Assembly (NCBI GenBank): GCA_030142985.1
Contig: CP125320.1
Location: 377,639 to 441,638, forward strand
Origin: Candidatus Ruthturnera sp. Tsphm01
Lineage (GTDB): Bacteria > Pseudomonadota > Gammaproteobacteria > PS1 > Pseudothioglobaceae
Direction of reading: 5' to 3'
Length of the DNA: 64,000 nt
Below, piece by piece: positions 1 through 8,951 of this stretch; position 1 is the stretch's first letter; every line of letters starts with the position of its first letter. A program made the translations under genes and the position numbers. Under the pieces are notes generated by a model. It had not been told where the DNA came from. It ran no database searches and saw only the letters and a program-made list of their open reading frames with translations.

Positions 1-71
1 ATGGGTGGATATTTTTGAACCTCTAAACTTGAGGATTTTTTAGCAGGCGATAATGTGAGCTCTTGATTCAT
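1..71 (-). mobile_element. N-terminal end of a probable IS5-type transposase (partial)
   Basis: An ATG at 71-69 on the minus strand opens a frame of 23 codons that runs off the window edge without a stop and begins MNQELTLSPAKKSSS. It starts 45 bases inside a terminal-repeat-like sequence (115 down to 101 on the minus strand reads GAGACCTTTGTATAA), the layout expected for the left end of an IS5-family element. The family call rests on the terminal repeat and the gene position, because 23 residues are too few to identify a transposase. It could instead be an unrelated small gene. It lies downstream of gmk on the same strand. Confidence 0.35.
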
Positions 72-84
72 TTTGTTAAATAAC

Positions 85-116
85 TGAGACCTTTGCATAA
101 TTATACAAAGGTCTCA
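85..116. repeat. Perfect 11-bp inverted repeat (IS-end-like hairpin)
   Basis: TGAGACCTTTG at 85-95 pairs perfectly with CAAAGGTCTCA at 106-116 across a 10-base AT-rich loop. The outer sequence GAGACCTTTG followed by YATAA resembles IS5-family terminal repeats, and GAGACCTTTGCATAA recurs exactly at 23739-23753. The hairpin lies 39 bases after the gmk stop and could stop transcription, but no T-run follows on the minus strand, so an IS end is the better reading. Confidence 0.6.
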
Positions 117-154
117 ACTAACAATTAAATATTAGTAAGGGTTGAAATTATAGG

Positions 155-766
155 CTATGTCAATGTTTTAAGCAAGTCTTTATGTTTGTTTGATTGCTGT
201 GTTAATGTTAAGCGTTCGGCTTGCACAATGGTTGATAAATCATTCAGAGCCACGTCAAAATTATTATTAATAACCAGATAGTCAAATTCATTAAAATGTT
301 GCATCTCATTGACCGCATCATGCATCCTTCTGTCAATAATACTTTGATTATCTTGCCCTCTGCTAGTTAGGCGTTCTTTTAATGCTGCTTGAGAGGGTGG
401 GAGAATAAAAATACCAACTGAGTGATTAAAAGTTTGTTTGACCTGTCTAAAACCCTGCCAGTCAATCTCTAAAATAACGTCAGAACCATTATTTAACAAA
501 TTTTGAACCGATTGTTTAGCGCTACCATAGTCATTATCAAACACTTGTGCTGATTCAATAAAGCCATCGCTATTTTTTATTTTATTAAATTCATCTTTAG
601 AGACAAAAAAGTAATTTTCGTCCTGCACTTCACCTAAGCGTGGCGCTCTTGTGGTGTGTGAAACTGAAACACACACGTGATCAATTTTTTTAATGAGCGC
701 TTTAACTAATGAGGTTTTTCCACATCCTGAAGGGGCGGAAATAACAAACAACACACCATTACTCAT
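155..766 (-). CDS. gmk: Guanylate kinase
   Basis: Phosphorylates GMP to GDP with ATP in the cytoplasm, an essential step of purine nucleotide supply. The 203-residue protein (E. coli Gmk has 207) has the P-loop SAPSGCGKTSL at residues 10-20, the GMP-binding stretch SHTTRAPR, and the DENYFFV and EIDWQG segments typical of the family. The ATG at 766 is preferred over an in-frame start at 790, because it places the P-loop at the usual distance from the N terminus and leaves only an 8-base overlap with the yggX stop; AGG lies 11 bases upstream of it. It is the last gene of the nine-gene minus-strand cluster and is followed by the hairpin at 85-116. Confidence 0.96.
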   Translation of the reverse strand: MSNGVLFVISAPSGCGKTSLVKALIKKIDHVCVSVSHTTRAPRLGEVQDENYFFVSKDEFNKIKNSDGFIESAQVFDNDYGSAKQSVQNLLNNGSDVILEIDWQGFRQVKQTFNHSVGIFILPPSQAALKERLTSRGQDNQSIIDRRMHDAVNEMQHFNEFDYLVINNNFDVALNDLSTIVQAERLTLTQQSNKHKDLLKTLT

Positions 767-1028
767 TGGGCGTGTAACCTTGAATATCATCTACATCTTC
801 TTTTGAAAAGAAGAACTTATCCATTTGTTCTTTAAGATAACTTTGCGCGTTTGAATCCATTAGATTTAAGTTGTTTTCATTGATTAACATAGTTTGGTGC
901 TCAAGCCAGAGTTGCCAACCTTGCTTGGATACCTTGCTTAGTATTCTTTGACCCAATTCGCCAGGATAAGGCGTTCTATCCAAGGCTTCAAGTTGTTGAT
1001 CTAATTTAATGCATTTTACAGTATTCAT
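759..1028 (-). CDS. yggX: Probable Fe(II)-trafficking / oxidative damage protection protein YggX
   Basis: YggX-family proteins are small cytoplasmic proteins linked to Fe-S cluster protection and iron handling under oxidative stress. The 89-residue product (E. coli 91) carries the family signatures near-verbatim: one N-terminal Cys (C6), YPGELGQRI at 21-29, QTMLINEN in the middle and GYTPNE at the C terminus. The start ATG overlaps the murJ stop as ATGA, and its own stop overlaps the gmk start by 8 bases, so translational coupling within the cluster is likely. In E. coli the gene sits beside mutY; here it has been placed between murJ and gmk. Confidence 0.95.
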   Translation of the reverse strand: MNTVKCIKLDQQLEALDRTPYPGELGQRILSKVSKQGWQLWLEHQTMLINENNLNLMDSNAQSYLKEQMDKFFFSKEDVDDIQGYTPNE

Positions 1029-2554
1029 TGTTTTTTCATCCCTATGTTTATCAGTTTTAAGCTGGTAAAATATATAACAATTGCAAGTACAATGGTTGTG
1101 CCCAATAATATTACTCTTGAACCAGCATCAGCCTTTAAGTAAAGTTCAACTTTTGGTTCAAAAATTAAAATAAAGACAATCATTATAAAGCTTGCAACTA
1201 AAGCTTTAAAAAAAGTTTGATATAAGTTGCTAGAAACATTAAAGATAGATTGTTTGTTTAAATAGTAATAGAGCAAGCCGGCATTGAGTAAAGCAGAAAC
1301 AGAAGTGGCTATTGCTAAACCCACATGAGCAAAATAAAAACCTAAAACGATGTTTAAGAAAATATTAGATGTCATGGCAATTACACCGACTTTAACTGGT
1401 GTTTTAGTATCTCCTCTAGATAAAAAAACAGGCGCTAAAATTTTAACAAAAATAAAAGCCATTAATCCTGAGCCATAAGCCATCAAGCTTAATGATGACT
1501 GTAATGCGGCAAATGCATCAAATTGATCGTATTGAAACAAGGTGATAACTAAAGGCTCAGCAAGTAACACCAAGCCAGCACAGGCTGGTAATCCAAGTAG
1601 CAATCCAATTGTTAAAGCATTATTAACTGTTTGTACAAATTTCTTATCATTTTTATTAGCAAAATAATGACTTAATTTGGCTAAAGATACAGTTGCTAAA
1701 GCAATGCCAATAAGTGCCAAAGGTAATTCTAATAGTCTGTCTGAATAATACAGCCATGAAACACTACCACTAACAAGAACCGAAGCAATCATAGTATCGA
1801 TTAGTAAATTGATTTGTGATACTGATACGCCAAATAGGGCGGGTAACATGCGTTTTTTTAAGGTTTTAACTGCTTGATGATCACCAAGTGTCAATTTGGG
1901 TAGTTTTTTTATTTTTATTAAAAAAGGTATTTGAAATAAAAGCTGTGCAATACCACCCAAAAACACCCCCCATGCCAGTGCCATAATAGGGGTGTCCATG
2001 TATTCAGATAAATATACGGCGCTTAAAATCATAGAAATATTGAGTAAAACTGGCGTAAATGCAGGCACTGCAAACTGATCATAAGTATTTAAAATAGCGC
2101 CAGAAAAAGCTGTTAAAGAGATGAACAACAAATAAGGAAAGGTAATTCTTAGCATGTCTGATGCCAGATTAAATTGCATTGGATCGGGTGCAAAGTAAAA
2201 ACCCCAAGCGAACATAAAAATTATAACAGGTGCAATAATAACTACAACGAATGTGGTTGCAATTAACACAAAAAGAAATTTTGTGCCAATATGGTTGATG
2301 ATATTTTGAACCTCAAACTGTGTATTATTGGCTTTAGCCTCAGCCAAAATAGGTACAAAAGCTTGTGAAAAAGCGCCTTCTCCAAATAGACGCCTAAAAA
2401 AATTAGGTATTCTAAAAGCAATTAAAAAGGCATCAGTCAAAGCGTTAGCACCAAAATATCGGGCAATAAAGTAATCACGCACCAAGCCTAGTATGCGTGA
2501 AAGAAAAGTCATGGCAGCGATAATACTACTAGATTTTAAAAAAGACTTATCCAA
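1025..2554 (-). CDS. murJ: Lipid II flippase MurJ (MviN family)
   Basis: Moves lipid-linked peptidoglycan precursor across the inner membrane. The 509-residue polytopic protein (E. coli 511) shows the MATE/MVF pattern of about 14 hydrophobic helices. Its conserved N-terminal block includes TFLSRILGLVRD and DAFLIAFRIPNFFRRLFGEG, then EGAFSQAFVPILAE. The start is taken as TTG at 2554, because the residues it adds align with the E. coli N terminus; the next in-frame ATG (residue 15) would remove part of the first conserved helix. AGAG lies about 8 bases upstream. It follows lpxA after 17 bases and overlaps yggX by 4 bases, so it sits in the envelope-biogenesis cluster. Confidence 0.96.
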   Translation of the reverse strand: MDKSFLKSSSIIAAMTFLSRILGLVRDYFIARYFGANALTDAFLIAFRIPNFFRRLFGEGAFSQAFVPILAEAKANNTQFEVQNIINHIGTKFLFVLIATTFVVVIIAPVIIFMFAWGFYFAPDPMQFNLASDMLRITFPYLLFISLTAFSGAILNTYDQFAVPAFTPVLLNISMILSAVYLSEYMDTPIMALAWGVFLGGIAQLLFQIPFLIKIKKLPKLTLGDHQAVKTLKKRMLPALFGVSVSQINLLIDTMIASVLVSGSVSWLYYSDRLLELPLALIGIALATVSLAKLSHYFANKNDKKFVQTVNNALTIGLLLGLPACAGLVLLAEPLVITLFQYDQFDAFAALQSSLSLMAYGSGLMAFIFVKILAPVFLSRGDTKTPVKVGVIAMTSNIFLNIVLGFYFAHVGLAIATSVSALLNAGLLYYYLNKQSIFNVSSNLYQTFFKALVASFIMIVFILIFEPKVELYLKADAGSRVILLGTTIVLAIVIYFTSLKLINIGMKKQ

Positions 2555-2571
2555 GGGGCATCTCTAAAATA

Positions 2572-3363
2572 TTACTCCTCAGCTGGGCCACGCATAATGC
2601 CAGCTTTAGAGCTACGAATGCATTTAACAAATTGCACCACTTCTGGATGGTCAGATTCTGATTGTTCTAATTCTTTAAGAGATTGTTCTAATAATCCAGA
2701 TCCACGATAAACCGCTTTAAAAGCACGCTTAATAGCTGCAATCGTATTAGGACTAAAGCCTCGTCGTCTCATGCCTTCGACATTAATACTTCTAACTCGA
2801 GTTTGAACGCCAGAGGCAACCATATAAGCAGGAATGTCTTTGTTGATTTGACAACCCATGCCAACATAGGTATGCACACCAATCATGCAAAATTGTTTTA
2901 CCAAGGTAAAACCACCTAAAATTGCCCAGTCGTGGATTTTAACATGACCTGCAAGAGAGGCATTGTTGGACATAATAATGTGATTACCTACTTGGCAATC
3001 ATGAGCAATATGAACATAAGCCATTAACATATTATTAGAACCTACTCGAGTGATGGAGTTTTCTTTTTCTGTGCCACGGTTAATAGTGCAAAATTCACGG
3101 ATGAGATTGTCATTACCAATAATTAAACTAGATTCCTGACCTTCTGTATAAGTAGTGTCTTGTGGATCTCCACCTATTGAGGCGAAAGAATAAATATGGT
3201 TATTCTTTCCAATTTTAGTCGGTCCTTGAATAACGGTGTGTGCCTCAACAATTGTGCCAGAATCAATTTCTACATTAGCACCAATAATGACATAAGCGCA
3301 TATTTCAGCATTTTTATGAATTTTTGCACTAGGGTCAATTATTGCACTAGAATCTATAGCCAT
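2572..3363 (-). CDS. lpxA: Acyl-ACP:UDP-N-acetylglucosamine O-acyltransferase LpxA
   Basis: First enzyme of lipid A synthesis; attaches a 3-hydroxyacyl chain to UDP-GlcNAc in the cytoplasm. The 263-residue protein (E. coli 262) is a left-handed beta helix of hexapeptide repeats followed by a helical C-terminal domain. The catalytic motif YVHIAHDC gives H121 as the expected general base (E. coli H125), with H118 beside it. The residue aligned with the E. coli chain-length ruler G173 is M169, which in Pseudomonas aeruginosa LpxA selects C10 rather than C14 acyl chains; a shorter hydroxyacyl chain is therefore predicted. It lies directly after fabZ, as in the classical lpxD-fabZ-lpxA order, but lpxB does not follow. 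Confidence 0.97.
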   Translation of the reverse strand: MAIDSSAIIDPSAKIHKNAEICAYVIIGANVEIDSGTIVEAHTVIQGPTKIGKNNHIYSFASIGGDPQDTTYTEGQESSLIIGNDNLIREFCTINRGTEKENSITRVGSNNMLMAYVHIAHDCQVGNHIIMSNNASLAGHVKIHDWAILGGFTLVKQFCMIGVHTYVGMGCQINKDIPAYMVASGVQTRVRSINVEGMRRRGFSPNTIAAIKRAFKAVYRGSGLLEQSLKELEQSESDHPEVVQFVKCIRSSKAGIMRGPAEE

Positions 3364-3387
3364 CCTACACTCCTTAATTTTTTTAAT

Positions 3388-3831
3388 TTAATCTGCTGCT
3401 TTTTGAGTGCACATAAGTTCAGCACACGTAACAATTTGATTATCTACAGTTGCTTTGCATTTAAACTTCCAAATACCACGTTTAACTGTTATAACCTCCA
3501 CCTCTAAACGCAACTGGTCTCCAGGCTCAACTATGCGTTTAAATCTGACTTTATCAACACCAACAAGCATATATATTTGTCCATTAATTGGCTTGCCTAC
3601 CTCAGATTTAAATGCTAAAATACCTGTTGCTTGAGCTAAAGCTTCAATAATCATAACACCAGGCATAATTGGCTGACCAGGGAAATGTCCAGTAAATTGA
3701 GGCTCATTAAAGGTTACATTTTTTAACGCCACAATTGATTTACCAATTTCCAACTCTAGTACTCTATCAATAAGCAAAAAAGGATAACGATGTGGTAAAT
3801 AGTTTTTAACGTCTTGAATATTCATTTCCAT
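3388..3831 (-). CDS. fabZ: 3-hydroxyacyl-ACP dehydratase FabZ
   Basis: Dehydrates 3-hydroxyacyl-ACP in fatty-acid elongation and thereby competes with LpxA and LpxD for the hydroxyacyl-ACP pool, which explains its place between them. The 147-residue hot-dog-fold protein contains [13 protein letters not shown] near the N terminus and the active-site block [21 protein letters not shown]49 and E63 in that block correspond to the catalytic His/Glu pair. The ATG at 3831 has GGA about 8 bases upstream, inside the end of lpxD; a second in-frame ATG two codons later is possible. The gap to the lpxD stop is 1 base. Confidence 0.97.
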   Translation of the reverse strand: MEMNIQDVKNYLPHRYPFLLIDRVLELEIGKSIVALKNVTFNEPQFTGHFPGQPIMPGVMIIEALAQATGILAFKSEVGKPINGQIYMLVGVDKVRFKRIVEPGDQLRLEVEVITVKRGIWKFKCKATVDNQIVTCAELMCTQKAAD

Positions 3832-3832
3832 G

Positions 3833-4831
3833 TTATTTTTCCTTTAATTTTTTAAGTTTAATATTTAAATAATGAGCGATTTTATCAAGATTTAACAGCC
3901 ATACCTGTGTTCTCTTCCATTTTTGATGCTTACTAATAGAGGTGAAGCCTGTGTAATGTCCTTGCTCAGAGAGGTTTCTATCAACAGTACTGGCACCTGT
4001 TATGATAATGTCGTCTGCTAAACTGATGTGGCCGGCAATGGCTGCACCACCGCCTATCATGCATCTTTTCCCTAGCGTGCAACTACCACTGATAGCCGCT
4101 GTAGCGGCAATAGCAGAGTCTTGCCCAATAATAACGTTGTGTGCAATATGCACTAAGTTGTCAATTCGCACACCGTTGTGAATTTGAGTATCTTCAATCG
4201 TGCCTCGGTCAATGGTTGTATTTGCACCAATGCTTACATTATTACCAATAACAACATAACCAAGGTGTGCAATACTATGCCAGTGTTTTTGTTGATCTTG
4301 AGCATTGCCAAATCCTTCTGAACCAATCACTACACCAGGGGATATAACAACGTTGTTGCCAATTGAACAGCCTTGTAAAATACTCACATTTGGCTGAATC
4401 AAAGTATGATTACCAATAGTAACATTATCTTCGATGACAACATTTGAAGCAATGGTGCAGTGATTGCCAATCACAACATCTTTACCGATAGTGCAGTTTG
4501 GCGCTATTTTTGCGTGATTGATTTTGGCACTTGGGTGAATGCCTTGACAAGACACAGTTTGTTTTTTAAATAAGTGTGTGACTTTTGCAAATGCTAAGTA
4601 AACATCATCAACCACTAAAGCATTAGTAGGGCATTTTTTTAACAACTCTTTATTAAGGATGACAGCGCCAGCTTTGACATTTATTAATGTTTGTTTGTAT
4701 TTGTTGCCGTTGATGTAGGTTAGTTGTGTTTGATTAGCAGATAAACTCGTGGCAATGCCTGTAATTTTAATATTGGCATCACCCACAAGTTTGGCGTTGA
4801 TGATTTTAGCAATTTCTCTTAGTGTGTACAT
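3833..4831 (-). CDS. lpxD: UDP-3-O-(3-hydroxyacyl)glucosamine N-acyltransferase LpxD
   Basis: Third committed enzyme of lipid A synthesis; adds the N-linked hydroxyacyl chain. The 332-residue protein (E. coli 341) has an N-terminal UDP-binding domain (about 1-97) and a hexapeptide-repeat beta helix (about 98-300). It ends in a Lys-rich helix. [10 protein letters not shown] places the catalytic His at H231 (E. coli H239). TTIDRGT and GFGNA segments match the family. It lies 32 bases after bamA and 1 base before fabZ. In E. coli skp lies between bamA and lpxD; no skp is present here. Confidence 0.97.
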   Translation of the reverse strand: MYTLREIAKIINAKLVGDANIKITGIATSLSANQTQLTYINGNKYKQTLINVKAGAVILNKELLKKCPTNALVVDDVYLAFAKVTHLFKKQTVSCQGIHPSAKINHAKIAPNCTIGKDVVIGNHCTIASNVVIEDNVTIGNHTLIQPNVSILQGCSIGNNVVISPGVVIGSEGFGNAQDQQKHWHSIAHLGYVVIGNNVSIGANTTIDRGTIEDTQIHNGVRIDNLVHIAHNVIIGQDSAIAATAAISGSCTLGKRCMIGGGAAIAGHISLADDIIITGASTVDRNLSEQGHYTGFTSISKHQKWKRTQVWLLNLDKIAHYLNIKLKKLKEK

Positions 4832-4863
4832 TGTTTAAATTAATAATGATATCTGTGTTTGAT

Positions 4864-7149
4864 TTAGAAACTAGTGCCTAATGTAAAGTCAAATGTTTTA
4901 GTTTTGTCATTTGACTTTTTAAGTAAAGGATGGGCAGCATAAAAGCCTAATGGTCCAATGGGTGTTAGCCAAGAAAACGCAACACCTGTTGAAAGGCGCA
5001 ACTCATTTAAGTCAAAATTAGAGGCTTTTTCACTAATAGATCCCAAATCAACAAAAGCACTAACACGCATATTTTTACTATCATCCATAAATTTTATTGG
5101 CGAAATGATTGATGCACCAGCTAGAAAAGAAAACTCACCACCTTTGGCTTTGTCACTGCCTGCATATTTTACACCTAAAGAGTTAAAGTCAAACCCGCGT
5201 ACTGACGAAGAGCCACCGCCATAGTAGCGCTTAAAGAAAGGAAGTTCTTTGCCATTGTAACCTTGGGCAAGGCCTATACTGCCTTTTAAAGAAAAAGTTA
5301 AATCATTTTTCAATGGGTAGTAATTTTTATGAGAGGCATCTATTTTGTAGTAACGGAAATCTGCAATAGGCAAAGCCAAGCTGAAATTTATATTATTTTT
5401 TTGACCTTTGGTTGGAAAATTAAAGTCATCTAATGTGTTGCTACTCCAATTTAAACCTATTTTGAGTTCGGTTTTGTCTTTACCGTCGCATTGTGCTGGC
5501 TCGTTACTACTAAAAGTTGTTCCACAAGTAATATCACGTTTTGAGGCTCTTAAATCAGCGCTAATTCGTGTCTCTTTTGTTATTGGTATGCCATAACCTA
5601 AACTAAAGCCATTCTCGTCAATTTTATATGCATCCAATTCTAGTTCAGAGGCATCCAGTTTTTTGAAAAATACGCCATAATTAATACTATGCCCATCTTG
5701 GGTAAAATATGGATCAGAAAAGTAAAAACTAATATCTTTTATCGCTTGGGAATTGGATAAAGAAAGGTTTAGTATATTACCCGTGCCTAGAAAATTTCTT
5801 TCTTGTAAGCCTAAGTTAAGTGATGCACCAGTACTATTGGAGTGTGATAATCCAATTGAGAAAGTGCCAGTCTGAGTCTCTTCAATGCTAAAGTGTAGGT
5901 TGATTTTATCCTCAAAGCCTTTAAGCTTTGAAATTTGCATTTTTACATCAGAGAAGAATCCTAGGCGTTTAATTTTCTCAATAGATTCATTAAGTTCTGT
6001 GTTGGAGTATATTCCTCCTTCATGGATGTTGATTTCACGACGAATAACTTCATCTTGAGTGCGAGTGTTGCCAATGATAGTAATGCGATTAATATAAACT
6101 TTCTTATTAGGCGTTATGTCAATATTTAAATCAATGGTATGTGTGTTTATATTTTCTGATGTTGTTGCCTTGACATCGGAAAAGGCATAGCCTTGGTCAG
6201 TGAACACATCATTAATAGTCTGTAAACTTTTCATCACCTTTTTGCGTTCAAAAACATCACCTTTCTTAAAACTTAATAATTTTCTAAGTTCTTCAGTGGA
6301 ATGATTAAGAAAGTTACCTGTGAACTGAATGGTGCCAATTTTATATTTAGCGCCTTCGCTGATTTGAATGTTAATGTTAATATTTTGTTTATTTTCTGAT
6401 AAGTCTGTTTTGACTTTATTGATTTTAAAATCAAGATAGCCAGCGTTAATATAAAATGATTTCATAGACTCAATACCAGCATCCAGCGCCACCTTAGAGT
6501 AATAATCTTTTTCAGTGAAATAATTGATAATAAAAAAATCAGCCTCCCCAATTTCAAATAAATTTAATAATTTATCTTCATTAAAGATATGATTATTAGT
6601 AATTTTTATTGAACTGATTTTTGCTACGTTACCTTCATTGATATCAAGCTCAATACCTACTCTGTTTTGTGTGTCAATCTTAACGGTTTTGGTAAAATTA
6701 ATACCATAATAACCTTTGGATATATACAAACCTTTTAGTTGGGAAATTAACTTATCAAGTTGTCTCTTATTGAAAATTTTGCCTTGAGAAAGCCCCATAT
6801 TTTGTAGGATTTGACTTAACGACTCCTCTTTAATGACTTTGTTTGAATAATTAATAACATCAATGTATTTAATGTGCGGATTTTCTGTTAGTTTGATTTT
6901 CAGAATTTGAGCTTCTTGAGAAACTTCAATGTCTTTAAAAAAATCAGTTTTGTATAAAGCACGAATAATTTGACCTGATGTCTGATTGTTGTAATCATCA
7001 CCAGTTTCAACTGGAAGATAACTTAAAACACTACCTCTAGAAATGACATTAAGACCTAGTATTTCAATACTTTTTATGGGCGCTGCTAATGCAATTGAAC
7101 AACCTAAAACACTTGCTACTAGAGCAAGTTGAGTAATAATTGTTTTCAT
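4864..7149 (-). CDS. bamA: Outer membrane protein assembly factor BamA
   Basis: Central subunit of the BAM machine that inserts beta-barrel proteins into the outer membrane. The 761-residue protein (E. coli 810) starts with a signal peptide (cleavage expected after ALA at about residue 22). A periplasmic half with five POTRA-like repeats follows (about 23-420, with INEG and ISEG motifs), then a 16-strand barrel. The L6 loop motif VRGF is at 650-653, and the chain ends in Phe after alternating residues (FDFTLGTSF), the BAM-recognised C-terminal signal. It lies 14 bases after rseP, the usual gammaproteobacterial neighbour. Confidence 0.97.
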   Translation of the reverse strand: MKTIITQLALVASVLGCSIALAAPIKSIEILGLNVISRGSVLSYLPVETGDDYNNQTSGQIIRALYKTDFFKDIEVSQEAQILKIKLTENPHIKYIDVINYSNKVIKEESLSQILQNMGLSQGKIFNKRQLDKLISQLKGLYISKGYYGINFTKTVKIDTQNRVGIELDINEGNVAKISSIKITNNHIFNEDKLLNLFEIGEADFFIINYFTEKDYYSKVALDAGIESMKSFYINAGYLDFKINKVKTDLSENKQNININIQISEGAKYKIGTIQFTGNFLNHSTEELRKLLSFKKGDVFERKKVMKSLQTINDVFTDQGYAFSDVKATTSENINTHTIDLNIDITPNKKVYINRITIIGNTRTQDEVIRREINIHEGGIYSNTELNESIEKIKRLGFFSDVKMQISKLKGFEDKINLHFSIEETQTGTFSIGLSHSNSTGASLNLGLQERNFLGTGNILNLSLSNSQAIKDISFYFSDPYFTQDGHSINYGVFFKKLDASELELDAYKIDENGFSLGYGIPITKETRISADLRASKRDITCGTTFSSNEPAQCDGKDKTELKIGLNWSSNTLDDFNFPTKGQKNNINFSLALPIADFRYYKIDASHKNYYPLKNDLTFSLKGSIGLAQGYNGKELPFFKRYYGGGSSSVRGFDFNSLGVKYAGSDKAKGGEFSFLAGASIISPIKFMDDSKNMRVSAFVDLGSISEKASNFDLNELRLSTGVAFSWLTPIGPLGFYAAHPLLKKSNDKTKTFDFTLGTSF

Positions 7150-7163
7150 ATTCTTTTGATAAA

Positions 7164-8501
7164 TTACAATAAACGTGACAAATCATTATACAGAGCAACA
7201 GCCGTTAGTGATATAATAACAAGCAAGCCAAATTTCGTTAAAATTTGTTGAAACGATTGGCTAACAACTGAGCCTTTAATGAGTTCTATTAAGTAGAAAA
7301 ATAAATGCCCGCCATCTAATAATGGAATGGGTAATAAGTTAAGCAGACCCAAACCAATGCTGATGAGCGCCAAGAAAGATAAAAATGATACAAAGCCAAC
7401 TTGGGCGCTTTTGCCGGCATAGTTAGCAATGCTAATAGGTCCACTAATTTGATTAAGTGATGTGTCGCCCATAATCATCTTTTTAATCATTTTTAAGTTA
7501 AGCAGGGTGAGTTGATAAACTTTCTCATTGGCTGCTATAAAGGCGTCAAATGTATCTTTTTTAACTAGTACAAGCCACTTATCTAAATAACCAATGGGTA
7601 CCAAAACGCTAACACCTACTTTAGCTAAGCCGTTCTCAATTCTTGGTATCAGCATCGTATTTAAAATATTACCATTGCGCTTAACTTGCAAATTAATTTC
7701 TTTATTTGGACTGTTTTGAATAACGTCAACAAAATCATGCCATGAGTTGATATGAGCATGGTTTGCATTTAGAATTTTATCATTTGTTTGTAAGCCTGCT
7801 ATTGAAGCGGGTGAATTAGGCACAATTTGGTCAATAATTGCCTCAAGTTTAGGCATGGCAAATTTAAACCCTAAGTAGTGTTCAATACCTTGCTCTGGGT
7901 TGGATAAGAAGTCACCAGATAAGGTAAGTTCTAATTTTTTAAGATTTGAAGTGCTGGAAATGACATTAATATAAAGAGGATTCTCATCCAGCGACTGAAT
8001 AAAATTAATTGAAAATTCGCTAATGGTTGGTGTTAAAACACCATTAATACTCAGTAGTTGATCGCCTGTTTTAATGCCTGATTGCTGAGCAATGCTAGGT
8101 CTTTCAAGCGTGCCTACAACAGGCTTGATACCATTAACACCGATAACAAAAACAACAGTATAGAGAATAATAGCTAAAAGAAAATTAGCAATCGGTCCAG
8201 CCGCAACAATCATGATGCGCTTATAAACGCTTTGCTGATTAAAAGCACGGTGTTTTTCTGATGCTTCAACTGGCGTCTCGTTTTCATCAAGCATTTTAAC
8301 AAAGCCACCTAAAGGGAGTACACATAGCGTGTATTGTGTTTCTCCATACTTAAATGATTTTAAAATCTTGCCAAACCCAATAGAAAAACGCAACACCTTG
8401 ACGTTAAGTTTTTTAGCAACTAAAAAATGACCTAATTCATGAACAGTTACCAAAATACCAATGGTAATTAAGAAAAACCCCATGGAAGAAATAAATGCCA
8501 T
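7164..8501 (-). CDS. rseP: Site-2 intramembrane metalloprotease RseP
   Basis: Inner-membrane zinc protease; in E. coli it completes RseA cleavage to release sigma-E and also removes signal-peptide remnants. The 445-residue protein (E. coli 450) has HELGH at 21-25 in the first helix and GPIANF after the membrane-reentrant region. Two PDZ domains lie in the periplasmic part (about 115-300). The third zinc ligand motif PIPLLDGGH sits near the C terminus (D396). The ATG at 8501 places the HExxH at the same distance from the N terminus as in E. coli. No dxr, cdsA or uppS precedes it as in E. coli; a DUF971 gene lies 6 bases upstream. Confidence 0.96.
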   Translation of the reverse strand: MAFISSMGFFLITIGILVTVHELGHFLVAKKLNVKVLRFSIGFGKILKSFKYGETQYTLCVLPLGGFVKMLDENETPVEASEKHRAFNQQSVYKRIMIVAAGPIANFLLAIILYTVVFVIGVNGIKPVVGTLERPSIAQQSGIKTGDQLLSINGVLTPTISEFSINFIQSLDENPLYINVISSTSNLKKLELTLSGDFLSNPEQGIEHYLGFKFAMPKLEAIIDQIVPNSPASIAGLQTNDKILNANHAHINSWHDFVDVIQNSPNKEINLQVKRNGNILNTMLIPRIENGLAKVGVSVLVPIGYLDKWLVLVKKDTFDAFIAANEKVYQLTLLNLKMIKKMIMGDTSLNQISGPISIANYAGKSAQVGFVSFLSFLALISIGLGLLNLLPIPLLDGGHLFFYLIELIKGSVVSQSFQQILTKFGLLVIISLTAVALYNDLSRLL

Positions 8502-8507
8502 TAGGAT

Positions 8508-8861
8508 TTATAATTTTGAATGAGTGTGCCCAGCATCCTTTAGTTTTTGTAAATACTCACGCCAAAGCTTATTATAATTTAAAGCGAGTTTGTACAAGTG
8601 CGACCAAGAGTAAATACCACTGTCATGATCATCGCTAAAAAATAAAATAACGGCATAATTACCTGTTGGTTGAATGCGTAAAATAGTTACATTTTCTTTA
8701 TTAAGTTGCAAAGTTTCTTGCCCTTTGCCATGACCAACCACTTCAGCTGAGGGCGAATAAACCCTTAAATATTCAGCGCTAAGTGGATAATCAATCTTGT
8801 CAAAGACGATGGTTAACAAGGTTTTTTCTTTGTTTAGGGTAATATTAGTTGGTGTTTGCAT
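8508..8861 (-). CDS. DUF971 family protein (gamma-butyrobetaine hydroxylase N-terminal-like domain)
   Basis: A 117-residue single-domain protein recognised from the DUF971 signatures LRVYSPSAEVVGHG at about 32-45 and the block GNYAVILFFSDDHDSGIYSW at about 67-86, followed by LYKLA. This domain also occurs at the N terminus of gamma-butyrobetaine hydroxylases and in proteins linked to Fe-S cluster metabolism; the stand-alone bacterial form has no settled role. The C terminus ends in HTHSKL, a possible metal-binding tail. It is the first gene of the nine-gene minus-strand cluster, and its promoter must lie in the 90 bases shared with divergent dapF. Confidence 0.85.
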   Translation of the reverse strand: MQTPTNITLNKEKTLLTIVFDKIDYPLSAEYLRVYSPSAEVVGHGKGQETLQLNKENVTILRIQPTGNYAVILFFSDDHDSGIYSWSHLYKLALNYNKLWREYLQKLKDAGHTHSKL

Positions 8862-8951
8862 TGGTTGCCTTGATATGGAAATTAAGCAGTATTTTATCAG
8901 AACTTAATTATTCTTAATCTTGAGATTTTATAAGTGGATAATACATAAAAT

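Noticed and set aside
85..116. Hairpin as a rho-independent terminator of the gmk cluster
   Set aside because: No T-run follows on the minus strand and the outer bases match an IS-like end repeated at 23739; a terminator role is not excluded.
767..790. Longer gmk start eight codons upstream
   Set aside because: It would add MIFKVTRP, not found in the family, and deepen the overlap with yggX; the ATG at 766 fits better.
3196..3507. Plus-strand frame across the lpxA/fabZ border
   Set aside because: It lies opposite two well-identified genes and has no recognisable domain.
8862..8951. Sigma-70 promoter for dapF (TTGAGA at 8920 with TACATA at 8942)
   Set aside because: Spacing is right, but the -10 is weak and would give an almost leaderless mRNA; not supported enough to annotate.
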